A stretch of 64,000 nucleotides of DNA from Colwellia sp. MB02u-6. Lineage in GTDB: Bacteria > Pseudomonadota > Gammaproteobacteria > Enterobacterales > Alteromonadaceae. Location of the stretch: contig NZ_JACGVG010000035.1 of the NCBI RefSeq assembly GCF_014077095.1, positions 310,001 to 374,000 on the forward strand, written 5' to 3'. This document shows positions 1-11,400 of this stretch, one piece after another. Under the pieces are notes generated by a model that did no database searches, had not been told where the DNA came from, and worked only from the letters and a program-made list of their open reading frames with translations. The position numbers were made by a program, and so were the translations under genes. Every line of letters begins with the position of its first letter. Position 1 is the first letter of the stretch.

Positions 1-730
1 TATTGCGGCCATTGGCGAAATGTGTCGCGAACGTAAAATTATTTTTCATGTTGATGCTGCGCAAAGTGCCGGTAAAATTGAAATTGATTTACAAGTTTTA
101 AAAGTGGATTTAATGTCATTTTCTGCCCATAAAATTTATGGTCCAAAAGGCATAGGTGCACTCTATGTTAGTCGTAAACCTCGTGTTCGTCTTGAATCAC
201 AAATGCACGGTGGTGGCCATGAACGTGGTATGCGTTCAGGTACACTAGCAACTCACCAAATTGTTGGTATGGGTGAAGCATTTAGAATTGGAAAAGAAGA
301 ACTAGTACAAGACGCAATACACGTGACTAAAATGCGTGATCGTTTATGGGCTGGTTTAAACGACATGGAACAAGTTTTTGTTAACGGCGATTTTGACCAA
401 CGTTATCCAGGTAACTTAAATGTCAGTTTCAATTTTGTTGAAGGTGAATCGCTTATCATGGCGTTAAAAGACTTAGCAGTATCTTCAGGTTCAGCCTGTA
501 CTTCAGCAAGTTTAGAGCCATCGTACGTACTTCGAGCTTTAGGGTTAAATGATGAAATGGCGCACAGCTCAATTCGTTTTAGTTTCGGTCGTTTTACTAC
601 AGAAGAAGAAATAGATTATGCCATTGACCTGATTAAAAAGGCAATTGGCCATTTACGTGACATGTCACCGCTTTGGGAAATGTTCAAAGACGGTATCGAT
701 TTAGACTCAATAGAATGGGCTGCTCACTAG
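1..730 (+). CDS. iscS: Cysteine desulfurase IscS, 5' truncated by window edge
   Basis: IscS is the PLP-dependent enzyme that takes sulfur from cysteine and passes it as a persulfide to IscU. The reading frame is open from base 2, so the gene starts outside the window; about 242 C-terminal residues are visible. The PLP-binding lysine lies in the motif [12 protein letters not shown], and the mobile-loop catalytic cysteine in [21 protein letters not shown]-type sequence. The C-terminus ends with the conserved [20 protein letters not shown]-type tail that binds IscU. It is followed after 18 bases by iscU with its own ribosome site (GGAG). The Isc operon order shows this is the housekeeping IscS rather than SufS or NifS. 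Confidence 0.97.
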   Translation, partial: IAAIGEMCRERKIIFHVDAAQSAGKIEIDLQVLKVDLMSFSAHKIYGPKGIGALYVSRKPRVRLESQMHGGGHERGMRSGTLATHQIVGMGEAFRIGKEELVQDAIHVTKMRDRLWAGLNDMEQVFVNGDFDQRYPGNLNVSFNFVEGESLIMALKDLAVSSGSACTSASLEPSYVLRALGLNDEMAHSSIRFSFGRFTTEEEIDYAIDLIKKAIGHLRDMSPLWEMFKDGIDLDSIEWAAH

Positions 731-748
731 AGCGCTAGGAGAAATATT

Positions 749-1132
749 ATGGCTTATAGCGAAAAAGTAATTGATCATTATGAAAATCCACGCAACGTTG
801 GTTCTTTTGATAAGAATGACACACAAGTTGCTACGGGTATGGTTGGCGCACCTGCATGTGGTGACGTAATGAAGTTACAACTTAAAATTTCAGCGGACGG
901 CATTATTGAAGACGCGAAATTTAAAACTTACGGCTGTGGCTCTGCGATTGCCTCAAGCTCATTGGTAACAGAATGGGTTAAAGGTAAGTCAATTGATGAA
1001 GCCGGCCAAATCAAAAATACGGCGATTGCTGAAGAACTTGCATTACCGCCAGTGAAAATTCACTGTTCAATCTTAGCGGAAGACGCAATTAAAGCGGCAA
1101 TCGAAGATTACCGTAGTAAGCATAAAGGTTAA
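749..1132 (+). CDS. iscU: Iron-sulfur cluster scaffold IscU
   Basis: IscU is the scaffold on which the new [2Fe-2S] cluster is built before transfer to apoproteins. At 127 aa it has the normal family length. The three cluster-ligand cysteines are visible in [18 protein letters not shown] and [11 protein letters not shown], together with the conserved aspartate after the first cysteine. The LPPVK motif, which is the HscA recognition site, is intact just before the third cysteine. It lies between iscS and iscA, as in the standard gammaproteobacterial isc operon. A GGAG ribosome site precedes the ATG. Confidence 0.98.
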   Translation: MAYSEKVIDHYENPRNVGSFDKNDTQVATGMVGAPACGDVMKLQLKISADGIIEDAKFKTYGCGSAIASSSLVTEWVKGKSIDEAGQIKNTAIAEELALPPVKIHCSILAEDAIKAAIEDYRSKHKG

Positions 1133-1146
1133 GCTGGAGACGCAAT

Positions 1147-1470
1147 ATGAGTGTAACGATGACACCTGCTGCATCTGACAGGATAAAATCGTTTATCGAA
1201 AACCGGGGCAAGGGCCTCGGTCTACGATTAGGTATTAAAACAACGGGTTGTTCTGGTTTAGCTTATGTACTTGAATTTGTAGATGATCTAAATGATGACG
1301 ATTCAATGTTTTCCATTAATGATGTCAATATCATTATTGATGGTAAAAGCCTGGTTTATCTTGATGGTATCGAACTTGATTTTATTAAAGAAGGTTTGAA
1401 CGAAGGCTTTAAATTCACCAACCCAAATGCCAAAGGCGCATGTGGTTGTGGTGAAAGTTTTAATGTTTAG
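1147..1470 (+). CDS. iscA: Iron-sulfur assembly protein IscA (A-type carrier)
   Basis: IscA is an A-type carrier that receives and delivers Fe-S clusters or iron. It is 107 aa, the usual length. The three conserved cysteines are present: one in TTGCSGLAY and two in the C-terminal CGCGESF motif. It lies 14 bases after iscU with a GGAG ribosome site, so it is cotranscribed. Family assignment is secure; whether it mainly carries iron or clusters cannot be told from the sequence. Confidence 0.97.
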   Translation: MSVTMTPAASDRIKSFIENRGKGLGLRLGIKTTGCSGLAYVLEFVDDLNDDDSMFSINDVNIIIDGKSLVYLDGIELDFIKEGLNEGFKFTNPNAKGACGCGESFNV

Positions 1471-1497
1471 TGATCGATTAATTTCACTGGAGTTGTT

Positions 1498-2025
1498 GTG
1501 AATTATTTTCAGTTATTTGGTTTAGAAATTCAGTTTACTATTGACTTGGCTAAGCTTTCAACAATTTACCAAACATTACAAAAAAAAGTACATCCTGATC
1601 GCTTTGCTCATGGTTCAAGCCAAGAGCAAATGCTATCCGTTAAAAAATCAACCTTGATTAACGATGCCTACCAAACACTAAAAAAACCACTAAATCGCGC
1701 GCAATATCTTTTAGAATTGCGCGGTATTAGCATGCCTAACGAGCAGGCTTCTTTTGGTGACGTGAGTTTTTTAATGCATCAAATGGAACTGCGAGAAATG
1801 CTAGACGAAGTCAAGCATGCTGATGATGTCGATGCAGCTGTGTTTGACGCTTCACAAGTGTTTGAAGCAGAATTCCAGCAACTCTTTAATCAGCTGCAAA
1901 GTCAACTGGCAGAAGATACGCCAGAATCCAATAGCTTAGCTTGCGATGTTTTAAGAAAACTTAAGTTTTATCAAAAGCTTCATGTTGAGCTAGATAAGCT
2001 CGAAGAGTTATTGCTAGAAGACTAA
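1498..2025 (+). CDS. hscB: Co-chaperone HscB (J-protein of the Isc system)
   Basis: HscB is the DnaJ-like partner that delivers IscU to HscA and stimulates its ATPase. The protein is 175 aa, normal for HscB. An N-terminal J domain (about residues 1-75) carries the HPD motif in KKVHPDRFAHG; the C-terminal part is the three-helix IscU-binding domain. The start is GTG, preceded by a GGAG ribosome site about 7 bases away. It sits between iscA and hscA. The 99-base gap to hscA is longer than the other gaps in the operon. Confidence 0.96.
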   Translation: MNYFQLFGLEIQFTIDLAKLSTIYQTLQKKVHPDRFAHGSSQEQMLSVKKSTLINDAYQTLKKPLNRAQYLLELRGISMPNEQASFGDVSFLMHQMELREMLDEVKHADDVDAAVFDASQVFEAEFQQLFNQLQSQLAEDTPESNSLACDVLRKLKFYQKLHVELDKLEELLLED

Positions 2026-2124
2026 ACTATAAAATTAATATGTTAATAACTGTAGTTACTTTTTCTATCAAAATGTAGTTGTTAATAAAAAATCCGTAAA
2101 ACCATCACCTAACGAGCTTTTACA

Positions 2125-3999
2125 ATGGCATTATTACAAATCGCTGAACCAGGGCAAAGTACAGTTCCTCATGCCCATCGCCTTGCGGCGGGTATTGATC
2201 TTGGTACGACAAATTCTTTAATTGCTAGCGTAAAAAGTGGCCTAGCTGAAACTATTGTTGATGATAATGGGGCTGACATTTTACCGTCAGTGGTCAGTTA
2301 TCAAAGCAATAGTATTCTCGTCGGTCATGACGCAAAAGCGTTAGCTGTGAGTGACCCTGAAAATACTATCGTGTCAGCAAAGCGCCTAATTGGCCGCTCT
2401 AAAGCTGATATAACGACAAAATATGCATCACTGCCGTATGCTTTTTCTGGTGATGAAAACCATCCCTTAATAGCAACTCGCACAGGCGAAGTGAATCCGG
2501 TACAAGTGTCGGCCGAAATACTTAAAACTTTAGTGAAACGAGCTGAATTATCGCTAGGTGGTGAACTAACGGGTGTAGTTATTACCGTGCCAGCTTATTT
2601 TGATGATGCACAACGCCATAGTACGAAAGACGCGGCAAAATTAGCCGGTGTCAATGTCTTACGTTTACTTAACGAACCTACAGCTGCTGCAGTTGCTTAT
2701 GGTCTAGACACCGAACATCAAGGAAAACAAGAAGGCGTTGTTGCGGTTTATGATTTAGGCGGCGGCACCTTTGATATTTCCATATTACGTCTCAATAAAG
2801 GTGTATTTGAAGTGTTAGCTACCGGCGGTGATTCTGCGCTTGGTGGTGACGATTTTGATGGCATGCTGGTTGAATATCTGATCAATAAAGTGGGCTTAGT
2901 TCGCCCTTTGTCTACTTCAATGGAACGACAATTAACCCAGCAAGCTTGTTTTGCTAAAGAACAATTGTCAGACAGTGACAGTGTTGAAATATCACTAACA
3001 CTTGCCAATGATAAAACTTGGACCAATATTTTTACCCGAGTTGAGTTTGAGCAGTTGATCGCGCCATTAGTAAAGAAAACACTGCGAGCATGTCGTCGAG
3101 CTGTTAAAGACGCAGAGCTCGACATTAATGATATTATTGAGGTGGTGATGGTTGGTGGTTCTACCCGTGTACCTTTAGTGCGTCAAGAGGTTGAAGGTTT
3201 TTTCAAACGCCAACCTTTAACCTCAATTGACCCTGATAAAGTCGTGGCTTTAGGTGCGGCCATTCAAGCTGATATTTTGGCGGGTAATAAGCCAGAGAGC
3301 GATATCTTGCTACTTGATGTTATTCCTTTATCATTAGGTTTAGAAACCATGGGTGGGCTAGTTGAGAAGGTCATTACTCGCAACACCACCATTCCAGTGG
3401 CTAAAGCGCAAGAATTTACCACCTTCAAAGATGGTCAAACGGCGATGGCTTTACATGTATTACAAGGCGAACGTGAGTTAGTTGATGATTGTCGTTCATT
3501 AGCACGATTTGAACTTCATGGCATTCCGGCAATGACCGCTGGTGCTGCACATATCCGTGTCACTTTTAAAGTAGATGCAGACGGTTTGTTAGAAGTATCA
3601 GCGATGGAAAAATCAACCGGTGTTGAGTCGAGTATTACTGTCAAACCAAGTTTTGGTTTAGAAGCAGATGAAATCACTAACATGCTAAAAGACTCCATGG
3701 AAAATGCTGAGCAAGATATGCAAGTAAGAATGTTGAAAGAGCAGCAAGTTGAAGCGTCCCAAGTGATTGAGTCGATTCAAGCGGCGCTTCTTGCCGATAG
3801 CGCTTTATTAAATACAGCGGAAATCAGCAAAATAGATAGCGCTATTTCTGCGCTGAAACAAATAAGCCAAACAGGTAATGCCGATGAAGTTGAAACGGCA
3901 ATAGCGACATTAAATAATAGCACCGCCACATTTGCTGAACGTAGGATGGATTCATCTATAAGAACAGCATTATCTGGCCATTCAGTAGACGAGGTTTAG
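2125..3999 (+). CDS. hscA: Specialised Hsp70 chaperone HscA
   Basis: HscA is the Hsp70-type ATPase that, with HscB, drives release of the Fe-S cluster from IscU. It has 624 aa with the expected actin-fold nucleotide-binding domain ([11 protein letters not shown] near residue 23, [26 protein letters not shown]) followed by the substrate-binding domain that recognises the LPPVK motif seen in IscU here, and a helical lid. Fdx starts 4 bases after its stop, so the two are translationally close. Nothing in the sequence suggests loss of function. Confidence 0.97.
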   Translation: MALLQIAEPGQSTVPHAHRLAAGIDLGTTNSLIASVKSGLAETIVDDNGADILPSVVSYQSNSILVGHDAKALAVSDPENTIVSAKRLIGRSKADITTKYASLPYAFSGDENHPLIATRTGEVNPVQVSAEILKTLVKRAELSLGGELTGVVITVPAYFDDAQRHSTKDAAKLAGVNVLRLLNEPTAAAVAYGLDTEHQGKQEGVVAVYDLGGGTFDISILRLNKGVFEVLATGGDSALGGDDFDGMLVEYLINKVGLVRPLSTSMERQLTQQACFAKEQLSDSDSVEISLTLANDKTWTNIFTRVEFEQLIAPLVKKTLRACRRAVKDAELDINDIIEVVMVGGSTRVPLVRQEVEGFFKRQPLTSIDPDKVVALGAAIQADILAGNKPESDILLLDVIPLSLGLETMGGLVEKVITRNTTIPVAKAQEFTTFKDGQTAMALHVLQGERELVDDCRSLARFELHGIPAMTAGAAHIRVTFKVDADGLLEVSAMEKSTGVESSITVKPSFGLEADEITNMLKDSMENAEQDMQVRMLKEQQVEASQVIESIQAALLADSALLNTAEISKIDSAISALKQISQTGNADEVETAIATLNNSTATFAERRMDSSIRTALSGHSVDEV

Positions 4000-4003
4000 T
4001 CAA

Positions 4004-4342
4004 ATGCCACAAATTATATTTTTACCCAACGCAGATCTTTGCCCAGAAGGCGCAGTAGTAGAAGCCGAAAAAGGCGAGAGTGTATTAGACGTAGCACTAA
4101 GAAACGATATTGGTGTTGAGCATGCATGTGAGAAAGTGTGCGCTTGTACTACATGTCATATGATTATCCGTGAAGGTTTTGACTCTATCAAAGAGGGCGA
4201 TGAACTCGAAGAAGATATGTTAGATAAAGCTTGGGGTTTAGAGCCTGAATCACGTCTAGGTTGCCAAGCATTAGTGGGCAATGAAGATTTAGTGGTAGAA
4301 ATTCCTAAGTATACCGTCAATATGGTATCTGAAACTCACTAA
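4004..4342 (+). CDS. fdx: ISC-type [2Fe-2S] ferredoxin
   Basis: Fdx supplies electrons for cluster assembly on IscU. The 112 aa protein has the adrenodoxin-type cysteine pattern: three in CEKVCACTTCH and one in LGCQALVG. It begins 4 bases after hscA. It appears to be the last gene of the isc operon here, because a strong terminator follows at once. No iscX gene is present downstream, although iscX follows fdx in Escherichia coli. Confidence 0.97.
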   Translation: MPQIIFLPNADLCPEGAVVEAEKGESVLDVALRNDIGVEHACEKVCACTTCHMIIREGFDSIKEGDELEEDMLDKAWGLEPESRLGCQALVGNEDLVVEIPKYTVNMVSETH

Positions 4343-4366
4343 ATAATTCGATTTATAAATATTTAA

Positions 4367-4398
4367 GGGTAATAACCATGCGGTTATTACCCTTTTTT
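4367..4398 (+). terminator. Rho-independent terminator of the isc operon
   Basis: A perfect 11-bp stem (GGGTAATAACC pairing with GGTTATTACCC) with a 4-base loop is followed by six T residues. It begins 24 bases after the fdx stop codon. Confidence 0.93.
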
Positions 4399-4627
4399 GA
4401 TCGCATTAATCAGCCATTGGAACCATATTGTACAACTAATGTTATTGAATAGACCGCGACCTTTGTTTGATTTTTTATTTTGATAGCAAATCGGCTGGTA
4501 AAATTTTTATTACTTAGATAAATAGACACTTCATTAAAAATTTGCTCTAATTAATGGAGGTTTTTCTTGTTGAAATCACTTAATAAACCGTTATATCGTT
4601 GTTAAATAACTCCTAGGCATCATAAAT

Positions 4628-7039
4628 TTGTCAGTACTATCTAAATCACAAACTATAAAAAGTTTAATCATCACTAATCAGTTTGCTACTGATATTTTGC
4701 TATTAAATACCCCAAATGAGGTTTGGCAGTATTTAGCACAAAATATTGTTGAAAAGCTCGGTTTTGATGATGCCGTTATTTATACTTTAGATGCCGGGGG
4801 GGAAACCTTAAGTCGTATGTCGGGCTTTGAAAAGACAACCTCCTTCAACCATGATAAAAGCAGTAACATTGAAATAAGAAATACTTCGTCTAACTCGATA
4901 GTTATTCCTTTTAATGAAGGTGTTATCGGTAAAGTTGCGGCAACCAAGCAAGCGCTATTAGTCAAAGATATTCGAGAATTTGAAGGTTATATTGTTGAAG
5001 ATGAAACCACACTATCAGAGTTAGCCGTGCCTATTTTATTTAAAGAGCAATTATTAGGTGTTATTGACTCTGAACATGCACGAGTTAATTTTTACACTGA
5101 ATATCACCTGAGAACACTGACCGCATTAGCTTCTCTTGCTGCAATGAAAATATCTCAAATCATCAAAGTAGATGGCTTGGAAGAGGTGATTGAGAATTTA
5201 GAATATGCCAATAAAATTCAAGATGCCTTATTTGAGATTGCTGAGCTTACCTTTACAACTAAAACTATGGAGGGATTTTATCGGAGTTTACATCAATGTA
5301 TTGGACGTATTACTTTTGCAAAAAACTTTTTTGTTGCCTTACTGAAAGATGATGGAAAAATAATTGAATTTCCTTATGCGGTAGATGAATTTGACCAAGA
5401 TATTGTTGACGAGTTAGATCAAGGAAAGATATTCGAACAAGTGGCCATTAATCCGGAACATTTAAGTATTACAGGCTATGCCCTGTCAAAAGATAAACCT
5501 TTTCTACTATATGAAAAAGATATTCAAAAAATGCTTGATAACAAGGAACTCTATATTCTAGGGAGCATACCAAAAGTTTGGTTAGGCGTGCCTTTTGGTC
5601 GTGGTCATAATAAAGGTATTGTCGTTGTACAAAGTTATAATACTGATTTTTTATTCCAAGAAAAAGATAAACAACTGTTATCTTTTGTCGCGAAACATAT
5701 CAATAATGCCATTGATAGAATGGCAGCTAAGCAGAAGCTTCAGTTCTTAGCATTACATGATCCTTTGACAGACTTACCTAATAGATCGCTTTTTAAAGAT
5801 AGAATTCAACATGCGTTTTTACATTGTCAGAATAATCGCCAAGACAATTTAGCCATACTATTTATTGATGTAGATAGATTTAAGCAAGTTAACGACAATT
5901 ATGGTCACCATGTTGGTGATAAATTGCTGATTTACATTGCAAACTTGATTTCTGCGATCTTGAGGAGCACAGATACATTGGCACGTTTAGGTGGTGATGA
6001 ATTTGCCATACTGCTTGATGGTAAGATTGATTATGAGACCATTTGTCGGATAACTGAAGGTATTATCGAGGCGACATCAGGGGCTTTCAATATCGATGGT
6101 TTGAATATTTGTAGTAGTGTCAGTATTGGTATCGCAACTTACAGTGATGCGAGTGAGAGTGCTGATCAATTATTGATTGATGCTGATCATGCTATGTACC
6201 AAGCGAAGCTCAAAGGACGTAATCAGTATGTCGTTTTTGAAGGGCTTGAAGAACAAAATAAATCAACTAATGTTAAAGTCGAGTATGATTTCGATCATGC
6301 AGTTAAAAACTTTGAGTTTATCAGCAATTATCAACCGCTAATCGATTTTGATACCGGTGATGTTATTAGTGCTGAGGTGTTGGTACGATGGCAGCACCCT
6401 AAATTAGGACTGTTGTTTCCAGATGTTTTTATTCCTATTTTAGAAAGATCAGGGCAAATAGTACAGCTTGATCTTTATATGCTGAAGTTGGCGGTGAACA
6501 ACCTCAAGCTTTGGGCAGACTGGCTGCCAGAAAAATTTAAGCTAAATGTTAATGTATCAACATCAGGCTTTGCGTCGCAAGACTTCATTAACTATATGCA
6601 AACACAGCATTTAGAATGTGCAGAGATCACCGAGCGATTATGCATAGAAATTACTGAAGAAAGTTTAATTCTTAACGTTGATGCCGTGAATAAACATTTA
6701 GATATTTTGAAACGTCTTAATATTCCAGTAGCATTAGATGATTTTGGTACGGGTTTTTCATCGCTGAGTTATTTACATCAATTTTCTTTAGATTATTTGA
6801 AAATAGATAAAAGCTTTGTTGATGATTTAAATGAAGTGAACAGTAAGGTCCTGATATTAGACGCCGTGGTTAATTTAGCTAAAGCGTTAAAGATAAAAAC
6901 CACAGCTGAAGGTATTGAAACAGCAGAGCAATATAAAAAGCTTAAAGACATTGGCTGTGATTTAGGGCAAGGCTATTATATCGCAAAACCGCTACTCGAT
7001 ACTGACTTTAAACGTTTTCTTTTAAACAGGGAAAATTAA
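4628..7039 (+). CDS. GAF-GAF-GGDEF-EAL cyclic-di-GMP protein
   Basis: This 803 aa protein probably both makes and degrades cyclic di-GMP. Two GAF-like sensor regions (about 15-185 and 195-365) precede a GGDEF domain with an intact GGDEF signature at 455-459 and an RxxD inhibitory-site motif (RSTD) five residues before it. The C-terminal EAL domain has EVL at 583-585 in place of EAL but keeps the catalytic and metal residues in NVNVST, IEITEE, LDDFGTGFSSLSYL, LKIDKSF and TAEGIE, so phosphodiesterase activity is plausible. No transmembrane segment is visible, so it is likely cytoplasmic. The start is TTG, the only candidate after an in-frame stop at 4607, with a weak ribosome site. It appears monocistronic. 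The GAF ligand is unknown. Confidence 0.9.
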   Translation: MSVLSKSQTIKSLIITNQFATDILLLNTPNEVWQYLAQNIVEKLGFDDAVIYTLDAGGETLSRMSGFEKTTSFNHDKSSNIEIRNTSSNSIVIPFNEGVIGKVAATKQALLVKDIREFEGYIVEDETTLSELAVPILFKEQLLGVIDSEHARVNFYTEYHLRTLTALASLAAMKISQIIKVDGLEEVIENLEYANKIQDALFEIAELTFTTKTMEGFYRSLHQCIGRITFAKNFFVALLKDDGKIIEFPYAVDEFDQDIVDELDQGKIFEQVAINPEHLSITGYALSKDKPFLLYEKDIQKMLDNKELYILGSIPKVWLGVPFGRGHNKGIVVVQSYNTDFLFQEKDKQLLSFVAKHINNAIDRMAAKQKLQFLALHDPLTDLPNRSLFKDRIQHAFLHCQNNRQDNLAILFIDVDRFKQVNDNYGHHVGDKLLIYIANLISAILRSTDTLARLGGDEFAILLDGKIDYETICRITEGIIEATSGAFNIDGLNICSSVSIGIATYSDASESADQLLIDADHAMYQAKLKGRNQYVVFEGLEEQNKSTNVKVEYDFDHAVKNFEFISNYQPLIDFDTGDVISAEVLVRWQHPKLGLLFPDVFIPILERSGQIVQLDLYMLKLAVNNLKLWADWLPEKFKLNVNVSTSGFASQDFINYMQTQHLECAEITERLCIEITEESLILNVDAVNKHLDILKRLNIPVALDDFGTGFSSLSYLHQFSLDYLKIDKSFVDDLNEVNSKVLILDAVVNLAKALKIKTTAEGIETAEQYKKLKDIGCDLGQGYYIAKPLLDTDFKRFLLNREN

Positions 7040-7140
7040 CTTTAAATCGCTTAATGCCGATACAGCTAACTTAAGTTAACGCTAGGTAAGTATTGAGCTA
7101 GACTAGCAATATTTTTAAGCAATACCTTTAAGTAATAGCT

Positions 7141-8172
7141 TTAAGCAGTATTAAGTTTCACTACTTGTTTACCAGTAAAACCGCCGGCTAGCTGTTTTTT
7201 TAGCGCGGTAGAAACATTCGCTGCGCTAAATTTAATTAGGTTAACTTTCGGTACGATTAAATCACCTTTTGCTACGCTATCAAGCAATAAGTTACTCATA
7301 AAACTCATGTGTTGCTGCGCACACAAACTATTAGCTAGCCAAGCACCCGCAAGCGATACAATACTAATGTTAGGTGCCTTTCTAAATAGCAGCTCTTGCT
7401 CAAAGGTCGGTAATGGTTTTAAACATGCAATACGACCACAAAAGCGCATTAATTCAATATTGCGCACTGTGACATCATCGCCAATGGAGTCAAATACCGC
7501 GTCAAAACCTTGCGGACCTAATTCATGGCGAATTTTCTCACAAAGTTTTTTATCCTGATAATCAAATACTGCATCAGCCCCTAACGATTTGACTAATTTA
7601 TGATTATGTTTTGCTGCGGTGGTAAATACAGCTACGCCGCGTTGTTTAGCAAATTGAATCGCCATTTGACCAACGGCACCTGCGCCCGCTTCAATCAATA
7701 AAGTATCACCCTCAACAAGTTGTAATCGGTCGAGTGCAATTAACGCTGTCATACCCGCACAAGGCAGTGTGGCCGCTTGTTCGGGACTGACGCTTTCAGG
7801 TACAACAGAAACCGCATAGTTTGCTACTTTGGCGTACTCACTGAGTGCGCCTTGTGCGCCCATACTGGCATGCCACATAACACGTGCGCCTATATTGGGA
7901 TAAACTCCTTTTGGCGCTTTAACGACTATGCCTACCGCATCTAAACCCAGTATATGCGGGTACTGCCAATGACAAAACCCTGTTTTGGCATATTCTGCAT
8001 CTAAGGGATTCAGGCCAACATATTCTACTTTTATTAAGAGTTCGTTATCGTTGCATTTAGGCACACTAAGTTCAATATTCTCCAAGCGAATTTCTTCGCT
8101 AGCTTCGCGTAAAACAATGGCTTTCATTGTTTTTGAAATATCTTTTTGTGGTGAAAATTCAGTATCAAACAT
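7141..8172 (-). CDS. MDR-family alcohol dehydrogenase / quinone oxidoreductase-like protein
   Basis: This is a medium-chain dehydrogenase/reductase of the zinc-independent quinone-oxidoreductase type. An N-terminal GroES-like domain is followed by a Rossmann NAD(P)H-binding domain with LLIEAGAGAVGQMAIQFAKQRG. The cysteine ligands of the structural zinc site are not seen. The frame extends to a TTG at 8184; I chose the ATG at 8172, but neither has a clear ribosome site, and the ATG at 8127 (MKAIVLREAS) matches the usual family start, so the N-terminus is uncertain by up to 19 residues. The substrate cannot be predicted. It is the last gene on the minus strand after the RND pump genes but is separated from them by over 300 bases. 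Confidence 0.82.
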   Translation of the reverse strand: MFDTEFSPQKDISKTMKAIVLREASEEIRLENIELSVPKCNDNELLIKVEYVGLNPLDAEYAKTGFCHWQYPHILGLDAVGIVVKAPKGVYPNIGARVMWHASMGAQGALSEYAKVANYAVSVVPESVSPEQAATLPCAGMTALIALDRLQLVEGDTLLIEAGAGAVGQMAIQFAKQRGVAVFTTAAKHNHKLVKSLGADAVFDYQDKKLCEKIRHELGPQGFDAVFDSIGDDVTVRNIELMRFCGRIACLKPLPTFEQELLFRKAPNISIVSLAGAWLANSLCAQQHMSFMSNLLLDSVAKGDLIVPKVNLIKFSAANVSTALKKQLAGGFTGKQVVKLNTA

Positions 8173-8187
8173 AGGTAAACTCAATCA

Positions 8188-8497
8188 TTAAAAGCGGGTT
8201 AAAGCATCACTCCAGCAAGTATTAAAGCCATGATAGAAATTAACTTTTGCCAGCAATGACGCAATGACTGCGTCTACAGTTTTCTCTTGGACTATTAAAG
8301 CATTCTGTCGTGTATCTAACAACGCCAAGTAAAGCCTTTGGCCTATTTGCTCTATGGCAGCTACTGGCAAAAACTATTGATAACCGATGAATAATGCGCT
8401 TTAGCGCAGTGTTCTTAGCTACCTTGCTTTGTGCGTAATCGCCAGGATGTTTCAAAGGCTACCTTAAGGTTCTAGCCAGCATAATACTGCGCTGATA
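8188..8497 (-). other. Gene-poor spacer with overlapping weak ORFs
   Basis: This 310-base spacer holds two overlapping minus-strand open frames of 60 and 71 codons, in different frames, neither with a recognisable family or a good ribosome site. On the minus strand it contains a GTAGCTAAGAACAC stretch that faintly resembles the start of the dispersed repeat described near 40.2 and 52.6 kb. I read it as degenerate repeat or decayed sequence, not as a gene. Confidence 0.4.
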
Positions 8498-11400
8498 TTA
8501 TTTTAATGTCGGCACTTTTTTCTCGTTACTGCCTTTAGTCACTAAAATATAAAACACTGGCGTAAACAATAGGCCAAAGAAAGTAACGCCTACCATGCCA
8601 GAAAATACCGCATTACCCATGGCATGGCGCATTTCTGCCCCAGCACCTGTGGCTAATACTAAGGGTATTACGCCTGCAGTAAAAGCAATTGAGGTCATTA
8701 AAATTGGCCTAAGTCGCATACGACATGCGGCCATAATAGCGTCAAGGTGAGACATGCCGTGTTGGTTTTGATCTTTGGCAAACTCCACCATTAAAATCGC
8801 ATTTTTCGAGGCTAAGGCGACCAACACTATTAAGGCAATTTGAGTGAAAATATTGTTGTCTGAACCGACATACCAAACCCCTAATAATGCTGAAAATATG
8901 GTCATGGGCACAATCAGAATAATAGCCAAAGGTAAGCGTAAGCTTTCATATTGTGCAGCAAGTACCATAAAAACTAACAATACGACTAAGGGGAATATAT
9001 ATACCATGGTATTGCCAGCAATAATTTGCTGGAAGGTCACATCGGTCCATTCATAAGCAATGCCTTGAGGTAGCGTATTGGCCAGTATTAGCTCAATGGC
9101 TTGCTGAGCCTGATCCGAGCTATAACCGGGCGCAGGACTGCCATTGAGCTCGGCACTTGGGTAGCCATTGTAATGCATTACGCGATCAGGGCCTGTGGTC
9201 GGTGTAACCATTAATACTGAACCTAGTGGCACCATATTACCTAAGTTATTACGTACTTTTAGATTCAATATTTGTTCAGGATCTTTGCGAAATTCAGCAT
9301 CTGCTTGTGCTTTAACTTGATAAGTACGACCAAATAAATTGAAATCATTGACATAAACTGACCCTAAGTAAATCTGCAAGGCGTTGAATACTTCATCTAA
9401 TGCAATGCCTTGTATCAAGGCTTGTTCACGGTCAATATCAATATCCATTTGTGGTGTTTGAATACGAAAACTTGAATACAAGCCAACGAGGGCAGGATCT
9501 TGTTGTGCTTTTACAATGACTTTTTGCAAGCTATTAAATAGCGCCTCAAAGCCTTTGTTATCTCGGTCTTCAATTTGCAGTTTAAAACCACCGGTTGTCC
9601 CTAAGCCTTGAATAGGCGGTGGTGGAAATACAGCAACATAGGCCGCATCAATCACGCTAAATCGTTGATTAAGTTGTCCGGCAATAGCCATAGCCGACAA
9701 GCTAACATCTTGACGTTTTTCAAAAGCGTCTAAGGTGACAAAAACAATTGCGCTATTAGGGCTGTTAGTAAAACCATTCACTGATAAACCAGGAAATGCT
9801 ACCGTATGGGCAACGCCATCAATGGTATGGGCAATGGCTTCCATTTCTTGTACAACATCTTGGGTACGATCAAGACTCGCCGCATCGGGTAATTGAGCGA
9901 TAGCCACTAAATATTTTTTATCTTGCGCAGGAATAAAGCCGCCAGGTACAGCATCAAATAAGGTGACTGTGCCACCTAATAAAGCGACATAAGCGACGAG
10001 CACAACTATGCTCATACGTATTAGCTTTTGCACTAATTTTTGGTAACCTTTTGCGCCACGGTCAAACAAGCGATTAAAAGGTTTAAACAACCAGCGGCCA
10101 AAAATAGCATTTAAAAAGCGTGTTAAGGCGTCGGGTTTACTGTCATGCGATTTCAATAATAGCGCGGCTAATGCGGGCGATAATGTCAGTGAGTTAAAGG
10201 CTGAAATCACGGTTGAAATAGTAATCGTTAAAGCAAATTGTTTATAAAACTGGCCCGATAAACCAGAGATAAAGGCCGTAGGAATAAATACCGCTAATAA
10301 TACTAAGGCAATGGCAATAATAGGGCCAGTAACCTCAGTCATGGCAACGCGGGTGGCTTCTAAAGGCGATAAACCTTTCTCGATATTACGTTCAACATTT
10401 TCTACCACCACAATGGCATCGTCAACTACGATACCTATGGCTAATACCAGACCAAATAAAGACAAGGTATTGATTGAAATTCCTAGCCATTGCATAACAG
10501 CAAAAGTACCGATTAATGATACTGGGACGGCAATTAATGGAATAATTGAGGCACGCCAAGTTTGTAAAAATACCACCACAACAATCACGACCAGGGCAAT
10601 AGCTTCTAATAAGGTGGTAATTACCGCATCAATAGAGTCACGAACAAAAACGGTGGGGTCATAAACAATGTCATACTCAACCCCAGCAGGAAATTTCTCT
10701 GATAACCGTACCATGGTTGCGCGTACTTGATCGGATAACTCAATGGCATTTGAACCTGGGCGTTGAAAAATAGGCATAGCCAGTGCAGGTTGACCATCTA
10801 GCAGGGCTCTTAAGGCATAATTATTTTGACCTAGCTCTAAGCGAGCAACGTCTTTAAGGCGGATCAACTGACCTTGCTCGCCCACTTTAATAATGACTTG
10901 GTCAAACTCTTCGACACTATTTAAACGACCTTTAACATTGAGTAGAATTTGAAATTGGCTATCGTTAGCAGCGGGTTGTGCACCTAAGCTACCGGCGGCA
11001 ACTTGTTGGTTTTGCGAACGTAATGCGCTTATCACATCCATTGCGGTTAATTTACGGGCAGCTAATGCATCTGGATTTAACCACACTCGCATCGCATATT
11101 GACCGCCGCCAAATAATTTCACATCACCGACACCGGCTAAGCGAGCAATTTCGTCTTTAACATACAAATCAGCATAGTTAGATAAATAAGTCGTATCATG
11201 CGTTTTTTTGGGCGAATAAAGATGCACCACCATGGTCAGATCAGGTGATGACTTTTCTGCCACTACGCCAAGGCGTTGTACTTCTTCTGGTAAACGTGGC
11301 AAAGCACTGTTAACACGGTTTTGAACTTGTACTTGTGCGCGATCTAAATCGGTACCCAAGGCAAAAGTAACAGTTAATGTCATACGACCATCACTAGTAG

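Noticed and set aside
7066-7086. Short sequence CTTAAGTTAACGCT, shared with the region near 23288 and similar to others
   Set aside because: Only 14 bases in AT-rich DNA, partly palindromic by chance; not enough to call a repeat family.
8188-8455. Two overlapping minus-strand frames of 60 and 71 codons
   Set aside because: They overlap in different frames, lack ribosome sites and resemble decayed intergenic repeat sequence.
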